Shown piece after piece: positions 8,397 to 16,155 of a stretch of 64,000 bases of DNA. Under the pieces are notes generated by a model that was not told the origin of the DNA, did no database searches, and saw nothing but the letters and a program-made list of their open reading frames with translations. The stretch is from JAGXTF01 sp044224315 (lineage in GTDB: Bacteria > Bacteroidota > Bacteroidia > NS11-12g > UBA955): assembly GCA_044224315.1 (NCBI GenBank), contig JBGAKR010000007.1, forward strand, positions 139,154 to 203,153, in the 5' to 3' direction. The stretch's first letter is position 1; each line of letters opens with the position of its first letter. Both the position numbers and the translations under genes were made by a program.

Positions 8397-9014
8397 TTAT
8401 TTAGTTATGATTGGGATTTGTTTAGAGAATTGATACACTCTGTTTATTTTATAGATGTGATAAAATTTGTCGTAAACAGTTAATTGTTTGTCGTCAGCGA
8501 AATACATGTCCAGTAATTCATGAAAAACCTGGGCAGTCGGAAATGCTATTTTTAAATTATAAATGGTTAATGGGTATATTTTTTCGCCAATTTCTGGGCT
8601 GAAAAAATATTCAGTATGTTCATAGTTGCCTTTTCCTCCATCCACCTGCAAAAAGCTGTAAAGCTGGATGTTTTCACGCGGGTTGAGCACTATATAATCC
8701 ACGTTGTTGTATATCCGATGCACGTTGCCCGCGGCATCCCTATATCCGTAAATCGAATCAAATTGCAGGTTATAGGAAGAATCTCCAATATGAATATCAA
8801 TGAATTTTCTGGTAATATGAATTTTAAATTTGTATTTAATTCCCGCCTGGGGTGCGTAGGTAATTCTTTCATTTTTGAAATCTTCAGCATTCCTGTAAAT
8901 CCCCCAACTTGAGTCATGTGAAGCGCTAAGATGGGTTGAAATTGCGCATGTTAAAATCAGAATGGGAGTTTTAAAATGGACATTTATTTTTATTAAAAAA
9001 GAAGATATTGCCAT
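8397..9014 (-). CDS. Exported protein of unknown function
   Basis: The 205-residue protein has a hydrophobic N-terminal export signal (IKINVHFKTPILILTCAISTHLSAS) and a mature part with no motif I can name. Recognisable stretches are SWGIYRNAEDFKNERITYA, IRKFIDIHIGDSSY-like strands, YIVLNPRENIQLYSFLQVDGG and a basic tail. Similar small proteins (residues asking for a defined YSFLQ block) occur singly in Bacteroidota. It is 5 bases upstream of the porin gene, so it is probably co-expressed and may act in the periplasm with it. It does not resemble KdpC. The start codon at 9014 is the one that keeps the signal sequence. Confidence 0.6.
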   Translation of the reverse strand: MAISSFLIKINVHFKTPILILTCAISTHLSASHDSSWGIYRNAEDFKNERITYAPQAGIKYKFKIHITRKFIDIHIGDSSYNLQFDSIYGYRDAAGNVHRIYNNVDYIVLNPRENIQLYSFLQVDGGKGNYEHTEYFFSPEIGEKIYPLTIYNLKIAFPTAQVFHELLDMYFADDKQLTVYDKFYHIYKINRVYQFSKQIPIITK

Positions 9015-9337
9015 TTGCCGTTAAACAGGTTTGAATTGCAGACCGTTATTCAAATGGCAGTCCAAGCCCGGGTTAATTTGTAAGTAGTTGGTATTTAAAA
9101 TAATAGGTATTGTGATTGTCGGTGTTTGTATTTAAAACTCTAGCATTTTAATAGGGCTACCCTATCAAATTAGCAGGGTATAAAAAGGGACTAGGGCGAA
9201 TCAGCTTTCGAATGCCTCTCCTGTTATTAGGGTTCATTGTTCGGGTTGATTGTAAAACCCAATTTGGCGACTGGGATACCCAAATTTGGGATGGTTCAAT
9301 GATTGTGCGCAATAATTAACAGCTTTTGACCTAAAGA
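9015..9337. other. Intergenic stretch before the 21-bp repeat
   Basis: No gene, promoter or terminator could be supported here. The sequence is AT-rich and of ordinary complexity until the tandem repeat begins at about 9338. Confidence 0.5.
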
Positions 9338-9925
9338 AAACCCCACTCACGGGGTAAAGAATCCCACTCACGGGGTATTGAACCTCATTAACGGGGTAGT
9401 GAACCGCACTCAAGGGGTAGGGAACCCCATTCACGGGGTAGAGAACCCCAATGACGGGGTAAAGAACCCCACTCACGAGGTATGGAACCTCATTAACGGG
9501 GTAGTGAACCGCACTCAAGGGGTAGGGAACCTCATTCATGGGGTAGTGAACCACACTCAAGGGGTAGGGAACCCCATTTACGGGGTAGCCAACCCCATTC
9601 ACGGGGTAGAGAACCCCAATAACGGGGTAAAGAACCCCACTCACGGGGTATGGAACCTCATTCACGGGGTAGCGAACCCCACTCACGGGGTATTGAACCT
9701 CATTAACGGGGTAGCGAACCCAACTTAAGGAGTAGCGAACCCCTTTCACTAGATAAATAATTCCAATTATGGGTTGTTGAATCCCTTTTGAGTGGTATTG
9801 CGCCTAAATCATGGGCCAGTGCGCCGCAATCAACAGATAAATAATCCGGGTGATGGGGTTGAATACAGAACTCATGGGATAGATGTATGAATTGGTGCGG
9901 TAGATGAACCCCCGATCGGGTAGTT
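9338..9925. repeat. 21-bp tandem repeat array with palindromic units
   Basis: About 18 well-conserved units run from 9338 to 9736, each exactly 21 bases. The unit is GAACC-CCA-TCAC, then GGGGTA plus two variable bases, so each carries ACCCC, six bases, GGGGT and can form a 5-bp hairpin. About nine further units keep the 21-base register but lose sequence identity stepwise to about 9925. Larger duplications are visible. Units at 9380-9421 are repeated exactly at 9485-9526. The block 9422-9505 recurs at 9590-9673 with five differences, and 9359-9400 recurs at 9674-9715 with two. Because 21 is a multiple of three, both strands stay open (minus 9749-9234, heptapeptide YPVNEVP/YPVSGVR; plus 9378-9728). 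It lies between the sigma-54 regulator and the porin-kinase genes. Confidence 0.95.
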
Positions 9926-10092
9926 AAACCTTAAAAATTGATTGTCTTACTTCAACAGCTTAGTGACGGATGGGATTATTGGGCTCAACTTGCAGGAATG
10001 TTTGCAAAATTCTTAGGATTTACTACAGAAAACAGGTAAATAATAATTGAAATGGAGGCTCAAATAGAAAAAATGCGCGGATAACGGATAGA
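9926..10092. other. Intergenic region after the sigma-54 regulator
   Basis: This is AT-rich sequence between the repeat and the regulator stop codon. No terminator hairpin is obvious, so transcription from the regulator could run through the repeat into the downstream genes. Confidence 0.4.
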
Positions 10093-11439
10093 TTAACCCT
10101 GTATTCCGTATTCCTCTATTTTTCGGTACAAGGTTGTAAGGGCTATGTTCAACAATTCGGCCGCTTTGGTTTTGTTTCCGCGGGTATGGGCCAATACTTT
10201 TTGGATATGCAATTTTTCGGCAGTGGCGAGTTCAAATCCATCTGCAGAAAGGCTATTTCCCAGATTGTTTTTAACCGGCAATTCCAATGGAAGACTTTCA
10301 CTTTTAAGTTGAGTGCCTTCAGTTAAAATCACGCTGCGTTCGATGATGTTTTTTAGTTCGCGGATATTGCCCGGCCATTCATGATTTTGCAACGCTTTCA
10401 GAAAGGCCGTTTCCATGCCGGTAATTTTTTTCTTGGTTTTAATGGCAAACTGATTGAGAAAAAACAGGGCCAAAGTTTCTATATCGGAAATACGTTCGCG
10501 AAGGGATGGAAGTTTGATTTCAAACACCGAAATGCGGTAGAATAAATCCTGCCTGAAATGGCCTTGTTCGATTTCGTTTTGCAAATTGCGGTTGGTGGCG
10601 GCTATCAGGCGCACGTTTACTTTGGTGGGTTTATTGTCGCCCACTTTTATAAATTCACCGGTTTCGATTACACGCAATAATTTGGCCTGTAATTCCAGTG
10701 CCATTTCACCAATTTCATCTAAAAAAAGGGTGCCATTATGGGCTTCTTCAAACAATCCTTTCTGGTCTTTCGTAGCACCGGTAAATGCCCCTGCTTTATG
10801 CCCAAACATTTCGTTTTCGAGCAAATCTTTGCTAAAAGCCGAGCAGTTTAAGGCCACAAAATTTTGTTTACTGCGCTGGCTGGCATGATGAATGGCTTGG
10901 GCAAATACCTCTTTTCCGCTGCCGGTTTCGCCGGTGAGTAACACGGTGGTATCGGTAGCAGCCACCTTCTGTGCCACATGCACTGCATTTTTAATGAGGT
11001 CCGAATCACCCAATATTTTTTCAAAAGTATTTTTTGAGCCGAGTTGTTTTTCCAACTGCAGCACGCGGTTGGCCAGCTCTACTTTTTCGATGGCCCGATT
11101 GAGCAATGGAATTATTTTATTGTTATCATCACCCTTAATGATATAATCAAAAGCACCGTTTTTTATGGCCTGCACTCCATCGGCAATATTACCATATGCG
11201 GTAAGTAAAATTACCTCGGCAGTTGGGTATTGCTGTTTGATCTTATGGGCTTCGTCTACACCATTTCCATCAGGGAGTTTTACATCACATAAAACAACTG
11301 AAATATCGTGTTGCCCCAGTTTTTTAAAAGCGGTTTTAAAATCAGCCGCCTCAATTACTTCAAATCCTTCTAATTGTATAATCCGGGAGAGTAACTCGCG
11401 CAATTTATCTTCATCGTCTATGATTAATACTTTGTGCAC
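10093..11439 (-). CDS. Sigma-54-dependent response regulator (NtrC family)
   Basis: The 448-residue protein has a receiver domain with phospho-acceptor D52 (LCDVKLPDGNG) and K102. An AAA+ domain carries Walker A GETGSGKE (170-177), the sigma-54 contact loop GAFTGA (217-222), Walker B TLFLDEIG (237-244) and an arginine-finger region. A C-terminal Fis-type helix-turn-helix spans about 405-445 (TRGNKTKAAELLNIALTTLYRKI). It therefore activates sigma-54 promoters when phosphorylated, most likely by the kinase at 5240-6970. The start is GTG at 11439 (MHKVLIIDDE); the next in-frame options would cut the receiver domain. TAAGTTTG lies 14 bases upstream. Confidence 0.93.
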   Translation of the reverse strand: MHKVLIIDDEDKLRELLSRIIQLEGFEVIEAADFKTAFKKLGQHDISVVLCDVKLPDGNGVDEAHKIKQQYPTAEVILLTAYGNIADGVQAIKNGAFDYIIKGDDNNKIIPLLNRAIEKVELANRVLQLEKQLGSKNTFEKILGDSDLIKNAVHVAQKVAATDTTVLLTGETGSGKEVFAQAIHHASQRSKQNFVALNCSAFSKDLLENEMFGHKAGAFTGATKDQKGLFEEAHNGTLFLDEIGEMALELQAKLLRVIETGEFIKVGDNKPTKVNVRLIAATNRNLQNEIEQGHFRQDLFYRISVFEIKLPSLRERISDIETLALFFLNQFAIKTKKKITGMETAFLKALQNHEWPGNIRELKNIIERSVILTEGTQLKSESLPLELPVKNNLGNSLSADGFELATAEKLHIQKVLAHTRGNKTKAAELLNIALTTLYRKIEEYGIQG

Positions 11440-11453
11440 AGGGGAATTTGATG

Positions 11454-11461
11454 CAAACTTA
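11454..11461 (-). promoter_or_regulatory. -7 element upstream of the sigma-54 regulator
   Basis: TAAGTTTG on the minus strand matches TAnnTTTG and lies 14 bases before the GTG start. It directly follows a TTCACAA/TTCTCCA heptamer array on the same strand. Confidence 0.5.
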
Positions 11462-11545
11462 ATGGAGAATTGCGAATTGTGAATTGTGAATGGAACAGCC
11501 GAGTGCCGCGCGTAAACTGCAAAATGTATCGAACAGCCAATGTTT
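11462..11545 (-). repeat. Composite heptamer-repeat element (TTCACAA type) upstream of the regulator
   Basis: Read on the minus strand this gap holds GGCTGTTCGATACATTTTGC and then, about 40 bases on, GGCTGTTCCA followed by TTCACAA, TTCACAA, TTCGCAA and TTCTCCA in a strict 7-base register. It then runs into the TAAGTTTG promoter element. The same GGCTGTTC word opens similar arrays elsewhere in the window. Confidence 0.75.
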
Positions 11546-11925
11546 AGTGATTAATGTTTAAGGTTTAACGCAGGAATTCCTTCGGAATCTGAGATTTATT
11601 ACTAGCTGCCAATTACGCAATGGACAAAAAGAATGCTTGAAACGGGGGCGGAGGGGTAGAAACAGCAGGTGCAATCCACCTCATGCTAATGGGCGGAGCA
11701 ATGTGCAAAGTGCAATAAGCAGCCAAAAGTCATTGAACTTTGGCTGTCGCTATAGGCTATTCCCTATAAGCCATTCCCTGTTAATAATGCTGTCCAACTC
11801 TTAACTCCCAATCGAGAGGATTCTACTCGAGATTGAGAGCAAGCCTTGCAACTATAGATGGCTGTCCAACTCTTAACTCTTAACTCTTAACTCTAAACTC
11901 TAAACTCTAAACTCTAAACTATATA
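11546..11925 (+). repeat. Composite heptamer-repeat region before the C10 protease gene
   Basis: No gene is seen from 11462 to 11943. On the minus strand, 11725-11690 reads GGCTGCTTATTGCACTTTGC and then TTGCTCCGCCCATT, a half copy of the hairpin module found at 16069 and 34068. On the plus strand, GGCTGTC (11742) leads CTATTCC/CCATTCC units. Two copies of the word GCTGTCCAACTCTTAACT begin near 11789 and 11861, and the second leads three AACTCTT and four AACTCTA units (11868-11916) in perfect 7-base register. The array ends next to TATATATTATCTTGC, the likely promoter of the protease gene at 11944. Confidence 0.8.
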
Positions 11926-11943
11926 TATTATCTTGCGCATCCT

Positions 11944-14547
11944 ATGATTAAAATTACCAGGTTTGCATGTCTGCTCGTTCTGTGTGTATTCAACTTTTTG
12001 AATGCCAAACAGGTGAAGCCCGAAGATGCCCAAAAAGTGGCTGAGAATTTTCTGCAAAAATCCCAGGCTTTTATGGGTCAAACCCCTACGGTTACCCTGT
12101 CTTATATAAACCATGGCCAATCTGTAGCTGGGGTTGACCGCAATTACTTTTTTGTTTACAACATCAATACCAATGGTGGATTTATAATCGTTAGTGCCGA
12201 TGATGTAGCCTGGCCTGTGCTGGGTTATGCCACTTCGGGTATGGCCCAGGCCAATGATATTCCCTGGAGTGTGGCCAAATGGCTGGAGGGATATCGGTCG
12301 GATATTCAGGTAGCCATTGAACAAAACACCCCACAGGCGGAAATGTGCAAATTGGAATGGCAAAAATGGTTGAATCCAGCGGCCCATACTATCAATATTC
12401 GGGCAGGTTCGGTAAGCCCGTTAATGGCAACGAAATGGAATCAGAGTCCATATTTTAATGCCCAATGCCCTTACGACAATTCAGCCGGACAGCGCACCGT
12501 TGTGGGTTGTGTGGCAACCGCCATGGCTCAGGTAATAAAATACCATGGTTACCCCACACAGGGCACCGGATTTCACAGCTATAACCATAGTACTTATGGA
12601 ACCTTATCGGCCAATTTTGCCAGCACCACTTACGATTATGCATCTATGCCCAATACCGTAAATTCCACCAATACCCCGGTAGCAACATTGAGTTACCATT
12701 GCGGTGTAAGCGTAGATATGAATTATGGTGTGGCATCGACAGGCGGTAGCGGGGCTTATGTAATTAAAACCCAAAGCCCTGTTACTCATTGTGCCGAATA
12801 TGCATTGGAAACCTATTTTGGCTATAAATCAAGCCTTAGTGGAATTGAGAGGGCCAACTATACTACAAGCAGTTGGAAAAGTACTTTAAAGGCTGAATTA
12901 GATGCCGCGCGCCCCATTTTGTATGCCGGTTTTGGCAATGGGGGCGGACATTGTTTTGTGCTGGATGGATATGATAATTCAGATTATTTTCACATCAATT
13001 GGGGCTGGGGTGGTTCGTATGATGGATATTTCAGCATCGATGCATTGAACCCCACCGGTGTAGGTACAGGCGGTGGAAGTGGTGGATTTAACAGCGGGCA
13101 TCAGGCCGTTATTGGCATTGAACCACCTTCCGGAGGTGGCAATCCAGCCAAATTTGATATGGTTTTGTACAAAGATTTAACCCTATCAGCCACAAAAATT
13201 GGATTTGGTGCGGCTATTTCTGTAACCACCAATGTATACAACCGCGGTACATCCTCCTTTAGCGGCGATTATGGCATGGCTGTTTTTGATGATAATAATA
13301 ATTTTGTTGATTTTATTGCTACCAAAACCGGCATGAGTTTAACCAATGGTTATGTGTATTCAAACGACCTGGTTTTTAGCACTACAGGCAACGTAAAATT
13401 CCTTCCCGGAAATTACACAACAATATTGTATTACCGTCCTACAGGCGGCGACTGGTCTGCGGTTGGTGATTATAACAGTCATTATAATTCCGAAAATTTT
13501 TCGGTGGTTTACAGCAATGATATTGAACTGTATTCTAACATAACATTGAATTCAGGAAATACAATCATTACCCGCGAAAAATCAATAACCGTAAACCTGG
13601 ATATTGCCAATTATGGCAGCACAACCATGAATGGGGATATTAATGTTTCGCTCTACGATTTAGAGGGTAAATTTGTTGAATCCATTAATCAGCAAACATT
13701 CAGCCTGCAATCGATGAAGCATTATACCAACGGTCTCAATTTTACTTTGAGTACAGGCGTGGTTGCCGATGCAGGAACCTATTTGCTGGCAGTTTTATAT
13801 CGTCCTACATCGGGAAATTGGATTTTGGTGGGATCTACCAATTATCAGAATCCAATAAAAGTAACTGTACAAGATCCGCCGGTGGTAGCCGATATTTATG
13901 AAAGCAATAACACAGCGGGATCGGCATATTCATTATCTGCATCATACAGTTCAAATAAAGCCAAGATAACTACTACAGGTTCTAATTTGCATATTGGAAC
14001 TGATTATGATTATTACAAAGTAGTATTGCCAGCAGGTTATAATTATAGCATAATGGCACGCCTGCACGATGCAGAAAATAGCGGCGATGGCAATGTGTAT
14101 ACGGTTGATGCAGTATTGTCGGTTTCTTCCGATGGAAGCATTTTCAGCGAAGCCTATGATTACACCCTGCCCAGCAATATGGCCATCAATAATGGTGGGG
14201 TATTTTACGTAAAAGTATCGCCGTATTTTACAGGAAATGTAGGTAATTATTTACTCGAAATAAATATTACCCGCACTGCTATAGTAAATGGAATTAATTC
14301 AGCCAATGCAAGTGCTGTAAAATTGTATCCAAATCCAAGTGCAGATTACTTTAAAATTGAAACAAATTCGGCAATCCAGGGCGTAGAAATACTGGCAATG
14401 GATGGCAGACAGGTTGCCTCAATTACGGCCTCTGGAAATGAAAATACCTTGCCCGTGCAAATCCCTGATTTGGCCGTTGGAAAATACCTGGTTCGCATTA
14501 CCACAAAAGAGGGTGTGCTGGTTCAAACAATTCTCATACAGAAATGA
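11944..14547 (+). CDS. Secreted C10-family (streptopain-like) cysteine protease with T9SS sorting domain
   Basis: The 867-residue protein begins with a signal peptide (residues 1-21). A Spi/propeptide domain (about 22-125, with FIIVSADDVAWPVLGYA) follows, then a C10 peptidase domain. There C189 in VVGCVATAMAQVIKYHGYP is the nucleophile, H336 in GGGHCFVLDGYD the base, and INWGWGGSYDGYF the conserved tail. About 330 residues of Ig-like or C-terminal beta domains come next. The last 80 or so residues are a type A T9SS sorting signal (LYPNPSADYF near 795, then QGVEILAMDGRQV and YLVRITTKEGVLVQTILIQK). It should be exported by Sec, passed through T9SS and act at or outside the cell surface. The following lipoprotein gene overlaps it by 4 bases. 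Confidence 0.93.
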   Translation: MIKITRFACLLVLCVFNFLNAKQVKPEDAQKVAENFLQKSQAFMGQTPTVTLSYINHGQSVAGVDRNYFFVYNINTNGGFIIVSADDVAWPVLGYATSGMAQANDIPWSVAKWLEGYRSDIQVAIEQNTPQAEMCKLEWQKWLNPAAHTINIRAGSVSPLMATKWNQSPYFNAQCPYDNSAGQRTVVGCVATAMAQVIKYHGYPTQGTGFHSYNHSTYGTLSANFASTTYDYASMPNTVNSTNTPVATLSYHCGVSVDMNYGVASTGGSGAYVIKTQSPVTHCAEYALETYFGYKSSLSGIERANYTTSSWKSTLKAELDAARPILYAGFGNGGGHCFVLDGYDNSDYFHINWGWGGSYDGYFSIDALNPTGVGTGGGSGGFNSGHQAVIGIEPPSGGGNPAKFDMVLYKDLTLSATKIGFGAAISVTTNVYNRGTSSFSGDYGMAVFDDNNNFVDFIATKTGMSLTNGYVYSNDLVFSTTGNVKFLPGNYTTILYYRPTGGDWSAVGDYNSHYNSENFSVVYSNDIELYSNITLNSGNTIITREKSITVNLDIANYGSTTMNGDINVSLYDLEGKFVESINQQTFSLQSMKHYTNGLNFTLSTGVVADAGTYLLAVLYRPTSGNWILVGSTNYQNPIKVTVQDPPVVADIYESNNTAGSAYSLSASYSSNKAKITTTGSNLHIGTDYDYYKVVLPAGYNYSIMARLHDAENSGDGNVYTVDAVLSVSSDGSIFSEAYDYTLPSNMAINNGGVFYVKVSPYFTGNVGNYLLEINITRTAIVNGINSANASAVKLYPNPSADYFKIETNSAIQGVEILAMDGRQVASITASGNENTLPVQIPDLAVGKYLVRITTKEGVLVQTILIQK

Positions 14548-15050
14548 GGTGGTTGATTGCAGGCATGGCCTGTGCTGCTGCTTTAATGGTGAATTGTAAA
14601 TTTCAGAAAAAAACAGCGCCCAAAGGAACGATTTTTACTCCGGTATTAGTGCCTGGTCCACCCGCATTGGTTTATAAAACGCATGCCGATTACTCAAGCC
14701 TGGTGCCGGTTGGAATGAATGACAGCGGTACACAAATTGTGTCGTATCCTGCACCGGAAGATGTAAAAGCATTGGGAATTGCAACCTTAAAACCATTGCA
14801 ATTGCGCAAAAATTATTGGTTGGATAATGCCGGAATTTTTAAAAATACTGCGTATTTGGATTATACCTGGGAAAAATACCAAACCTTGCAAAACCAAACA
14901 GCAGACAGCCTTTTGCCTCACGTAAAATATAGAAAACCGTTTATAGAAATATGCAATTGCGGATTAAAAACAGAATTGCCCCAGCTGGAAAAATCGATAA
15001 ACAGGTTGATTAAAGATGGGAAATTAAAAACGGTGTGCAAAGAGGAGTGA
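14544..15050 (+). CDS. Putative lipoprotein co-transcribed with the C10 protease
   Basis: The 168-residue protein starts MRWLIAGMACAAALMVNC, a signal peptide with lipobox MVNC (C18), so it is probably membrane-anchored. The mature part has a conserved-looking core (VGMNDSGTQIVSYPAPEDV, QLRKNYWLDNAGI and YTWEKYQTL) and a Cys pair (EICNCGLKTELP). No family function is known to me. Its start overlaps the protease stop (ATGA), indicating translational coupling, so it may assist or restrain the protease or simply share its transcript. Confidence 0.8.
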   Translation: MRWLIAGMACAAALMVNCKFQKKTAPKGTIFTPVLVPGPPALVYKTHADYSSLVPVGMNDSGTQIVSYPAPEDVKALGIATLKPLQLRKNYWLDNAGIFKNTAYLDYTWEKYQTLQNQTADSLLPHVKYRKPFIEICNCGLKTELPQLEKSINRLIKDGKLKTVCKEE

Positions 15051-15170
15051 GGTGCAAAGTGCAAAGTGCAAAGTGCAAAGTGCAAAGTGCAAAATGCAAA
15101 GTGCATAGTGTAAAATGTAGAATGTAAAATGTAAAATAACTGCACGGTCTCGGCTAAGCCGAGATACCGA
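15051..15170 (+). repeat. GTGCAAA heptamer array followed by a GC-rich hairpin
   Basis: From 15052, twelve 7-base units run without interruption: six GTGCAAA, then ATGCAAA, GTGCATA, GTGTAAA, ATGTAGA, ATGTAAA and ATGTAAA. The complements of the last units (TTTACAT, TCTACAT) are the same words as the TACATTC/TACATTT arrays elsewhere, linking the two types. Directly after it, TCTCGGCT (15148-15155) and AGCCGAGA (15157-15164) form a hairpin flanked by CGG and CCG. Confidence 0.9.
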
Positions 15171-15248
15171 ACAGAGAGAAAGAGCTGCAAACAGAACTGA
15201 AATAAATTTTGAATAAATAAAATAATTATTTATAATTGAAAATATATT

Positions 15249-15713
15249 ATGAAAATTACGAAGTCAATTTTAATTATCGGATTGTTTATGATTGCCATAA
15301 ATAACAAGGCCCAAGAGGTAGATTATTTGAAAATTAGGAACCAATATATTACGGCATCATGCGGTAATCATGATAGTAGTTATATTTTTACAGCGTTAAC
15401 TGGGTTGAATAAATTGGATACCAATAACCTCAAGAATCTCGAATCATTTTTTTTGGATAAGGGATTTCTATATTATCTCGCTTACGCAAAGTTTAAAGAT
15501 AGCAATAATCTTAATTTAGCAGTGGCAGATTACAAAAGTGCCTTAGGCCAGAATTCGAAGTCTTCTGGTGCCTGGTATAATCTAATGGTAATTTACAGTT
15601 TGAAAAATGATTGTAATAGCCTAATTGCTATGAATAATTATATTGGTTGCACCCCCAAAAAGATGCGAGTAAAGGATCAAATTAAAATTATTAAAAACAG
15701 GTGTGACAATTAG
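15249..15713 (+). CDS. Small exported protein, TPR-like, function unknown
   Basis: The 154-residue protein has a signal peptide (MKITKSILIIGLFMIAINNKAQ). Its helical mature part includes a pattern resembling one TPR pair (NLNLAVADYKSALGQNSKSSGAWYNLMVIYSLKNDCNSLI). Three cysteines lie in the last 50 residues. The coding sequence is more AT-rich than its neighbours, which may hint at a different history. No operon partner: repeats flank it on both sides. I can assign no function. Confidence 0.65.
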   Translation: MKITKSILIIGLFMIAINNKAQEVDYLKIRNQYITASCGNHDSSYIFTALTGLNKLDTNNLKNLESFFLDKGFLYYLAYAKFKDSNNLNLAVADYKSALGQNSKSSGAWYNLMVIYSLKNDCNSLIAMNNYIGCTPKKMRVKDQIKIIKNRCDN

Positions 15714-15958
15714 TAATTGACAAAAAGAACAGGGATAATCTTCTGAGTTAGAAGATTCAGCGGATAGAATATGAAGTTTGACAATGACAACTGGAGGGTC
15801 TAGTTTATGCCACTGTATATACTGGGGCTGGGTGAAAAACTGGTCGGTGACAACACCGACCAGGGAGAGGTTCCGTGGATAGGTTTCGATCAGAAATTCC
15901 GAGGAGAAACTCCGGGGAGAGGTAACTTGTCGGTCTCGGCTGAGCAGAGACACCGACT
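15714..15958 (+). repeat. Intergenic hairpins of the CGGTCTCGGC type
   Basis: The gap after the small TPR-like gene holds a perfect 10-bp hairpin, CTGGTCGGTG (15840-15849), ACAA, CACCGACCAG (15854-15863). This is followed by GTCGGTCTCGGC...GAGACACCGAC (15929-15957), an imperfect copy of the hairpin at 15146. No coding region is supported. They resemble REP-like intergenic palindromes; neither has a run of T that would make it a classical terminator. Confidence 0.7.
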
Positions 15959-15965
15959 CTAAAGC

Positions 15966-16145
15966 TCATTCATAATTCACAATTCATAATTCACAATTCA
16001 TAATTCACTCCGCCACACCAAAGGTGGGCGAACACAATTGGCTGTTCCATGCACCATGCACCATGCGCTTTGCTCCGCCCATTGAAAATGTGGCGGAGGC
16101 TGTTACATTCTACATTTTCCATTTTGCATTTTACATTCTAGATTA
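15966..16145 (+). repeat. Complete composite element: heptamer arrays joined by a CCGCC/GGCGG hairpin
   Basis: In order: TTCATAA/TTCACAA alternating five times (15969-16003); an imperfect hairpin CGCC-A-CACC-AAA-GGTGGGCG (16011-16030); GGCTGTT (16040); TGCACCA-type heptamers. The hairpin CTCCGCC (16073-16079)...GGCGGAG (16092-16098) follows, then a second GGCTGTT (16098-16104). Last come TACATTC, TACATTT, TCCATTT, TGCATTT, TACATTC and TAGATTA in 7-base register. The register continues into the TATCTTTG promoter element of rpiB. No gene lies in 15714-16155. Confidence 0.9.
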
Positions 16146-16151
16146 TCTTTG
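16144..16151 (+). promoter_or_regulatory. -7 promoter element of rpiB (leaderless)
   Basis: TATCTTTG matches TAnnTTTG and ends 4 bases before the rpiB ATG, so transcription should begin at or next to the start codon. The element is in register with the heptamer array just upstream. Confidence 0.65.
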
Positions 16152-16155
16152 CCCC

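Noticed and set aside
9338..9925. CRISPR array
   Set aside because: The 21-base units are contiguous, with no unique spacers of 30 or so bases, and no cas genes are present.
16024..16155. N-terminal extension of RpiB
   Set aside because: The extension is encoded by repeat DNA; the ATG at 16156 gives the standard N-terminus behind a promoter element.
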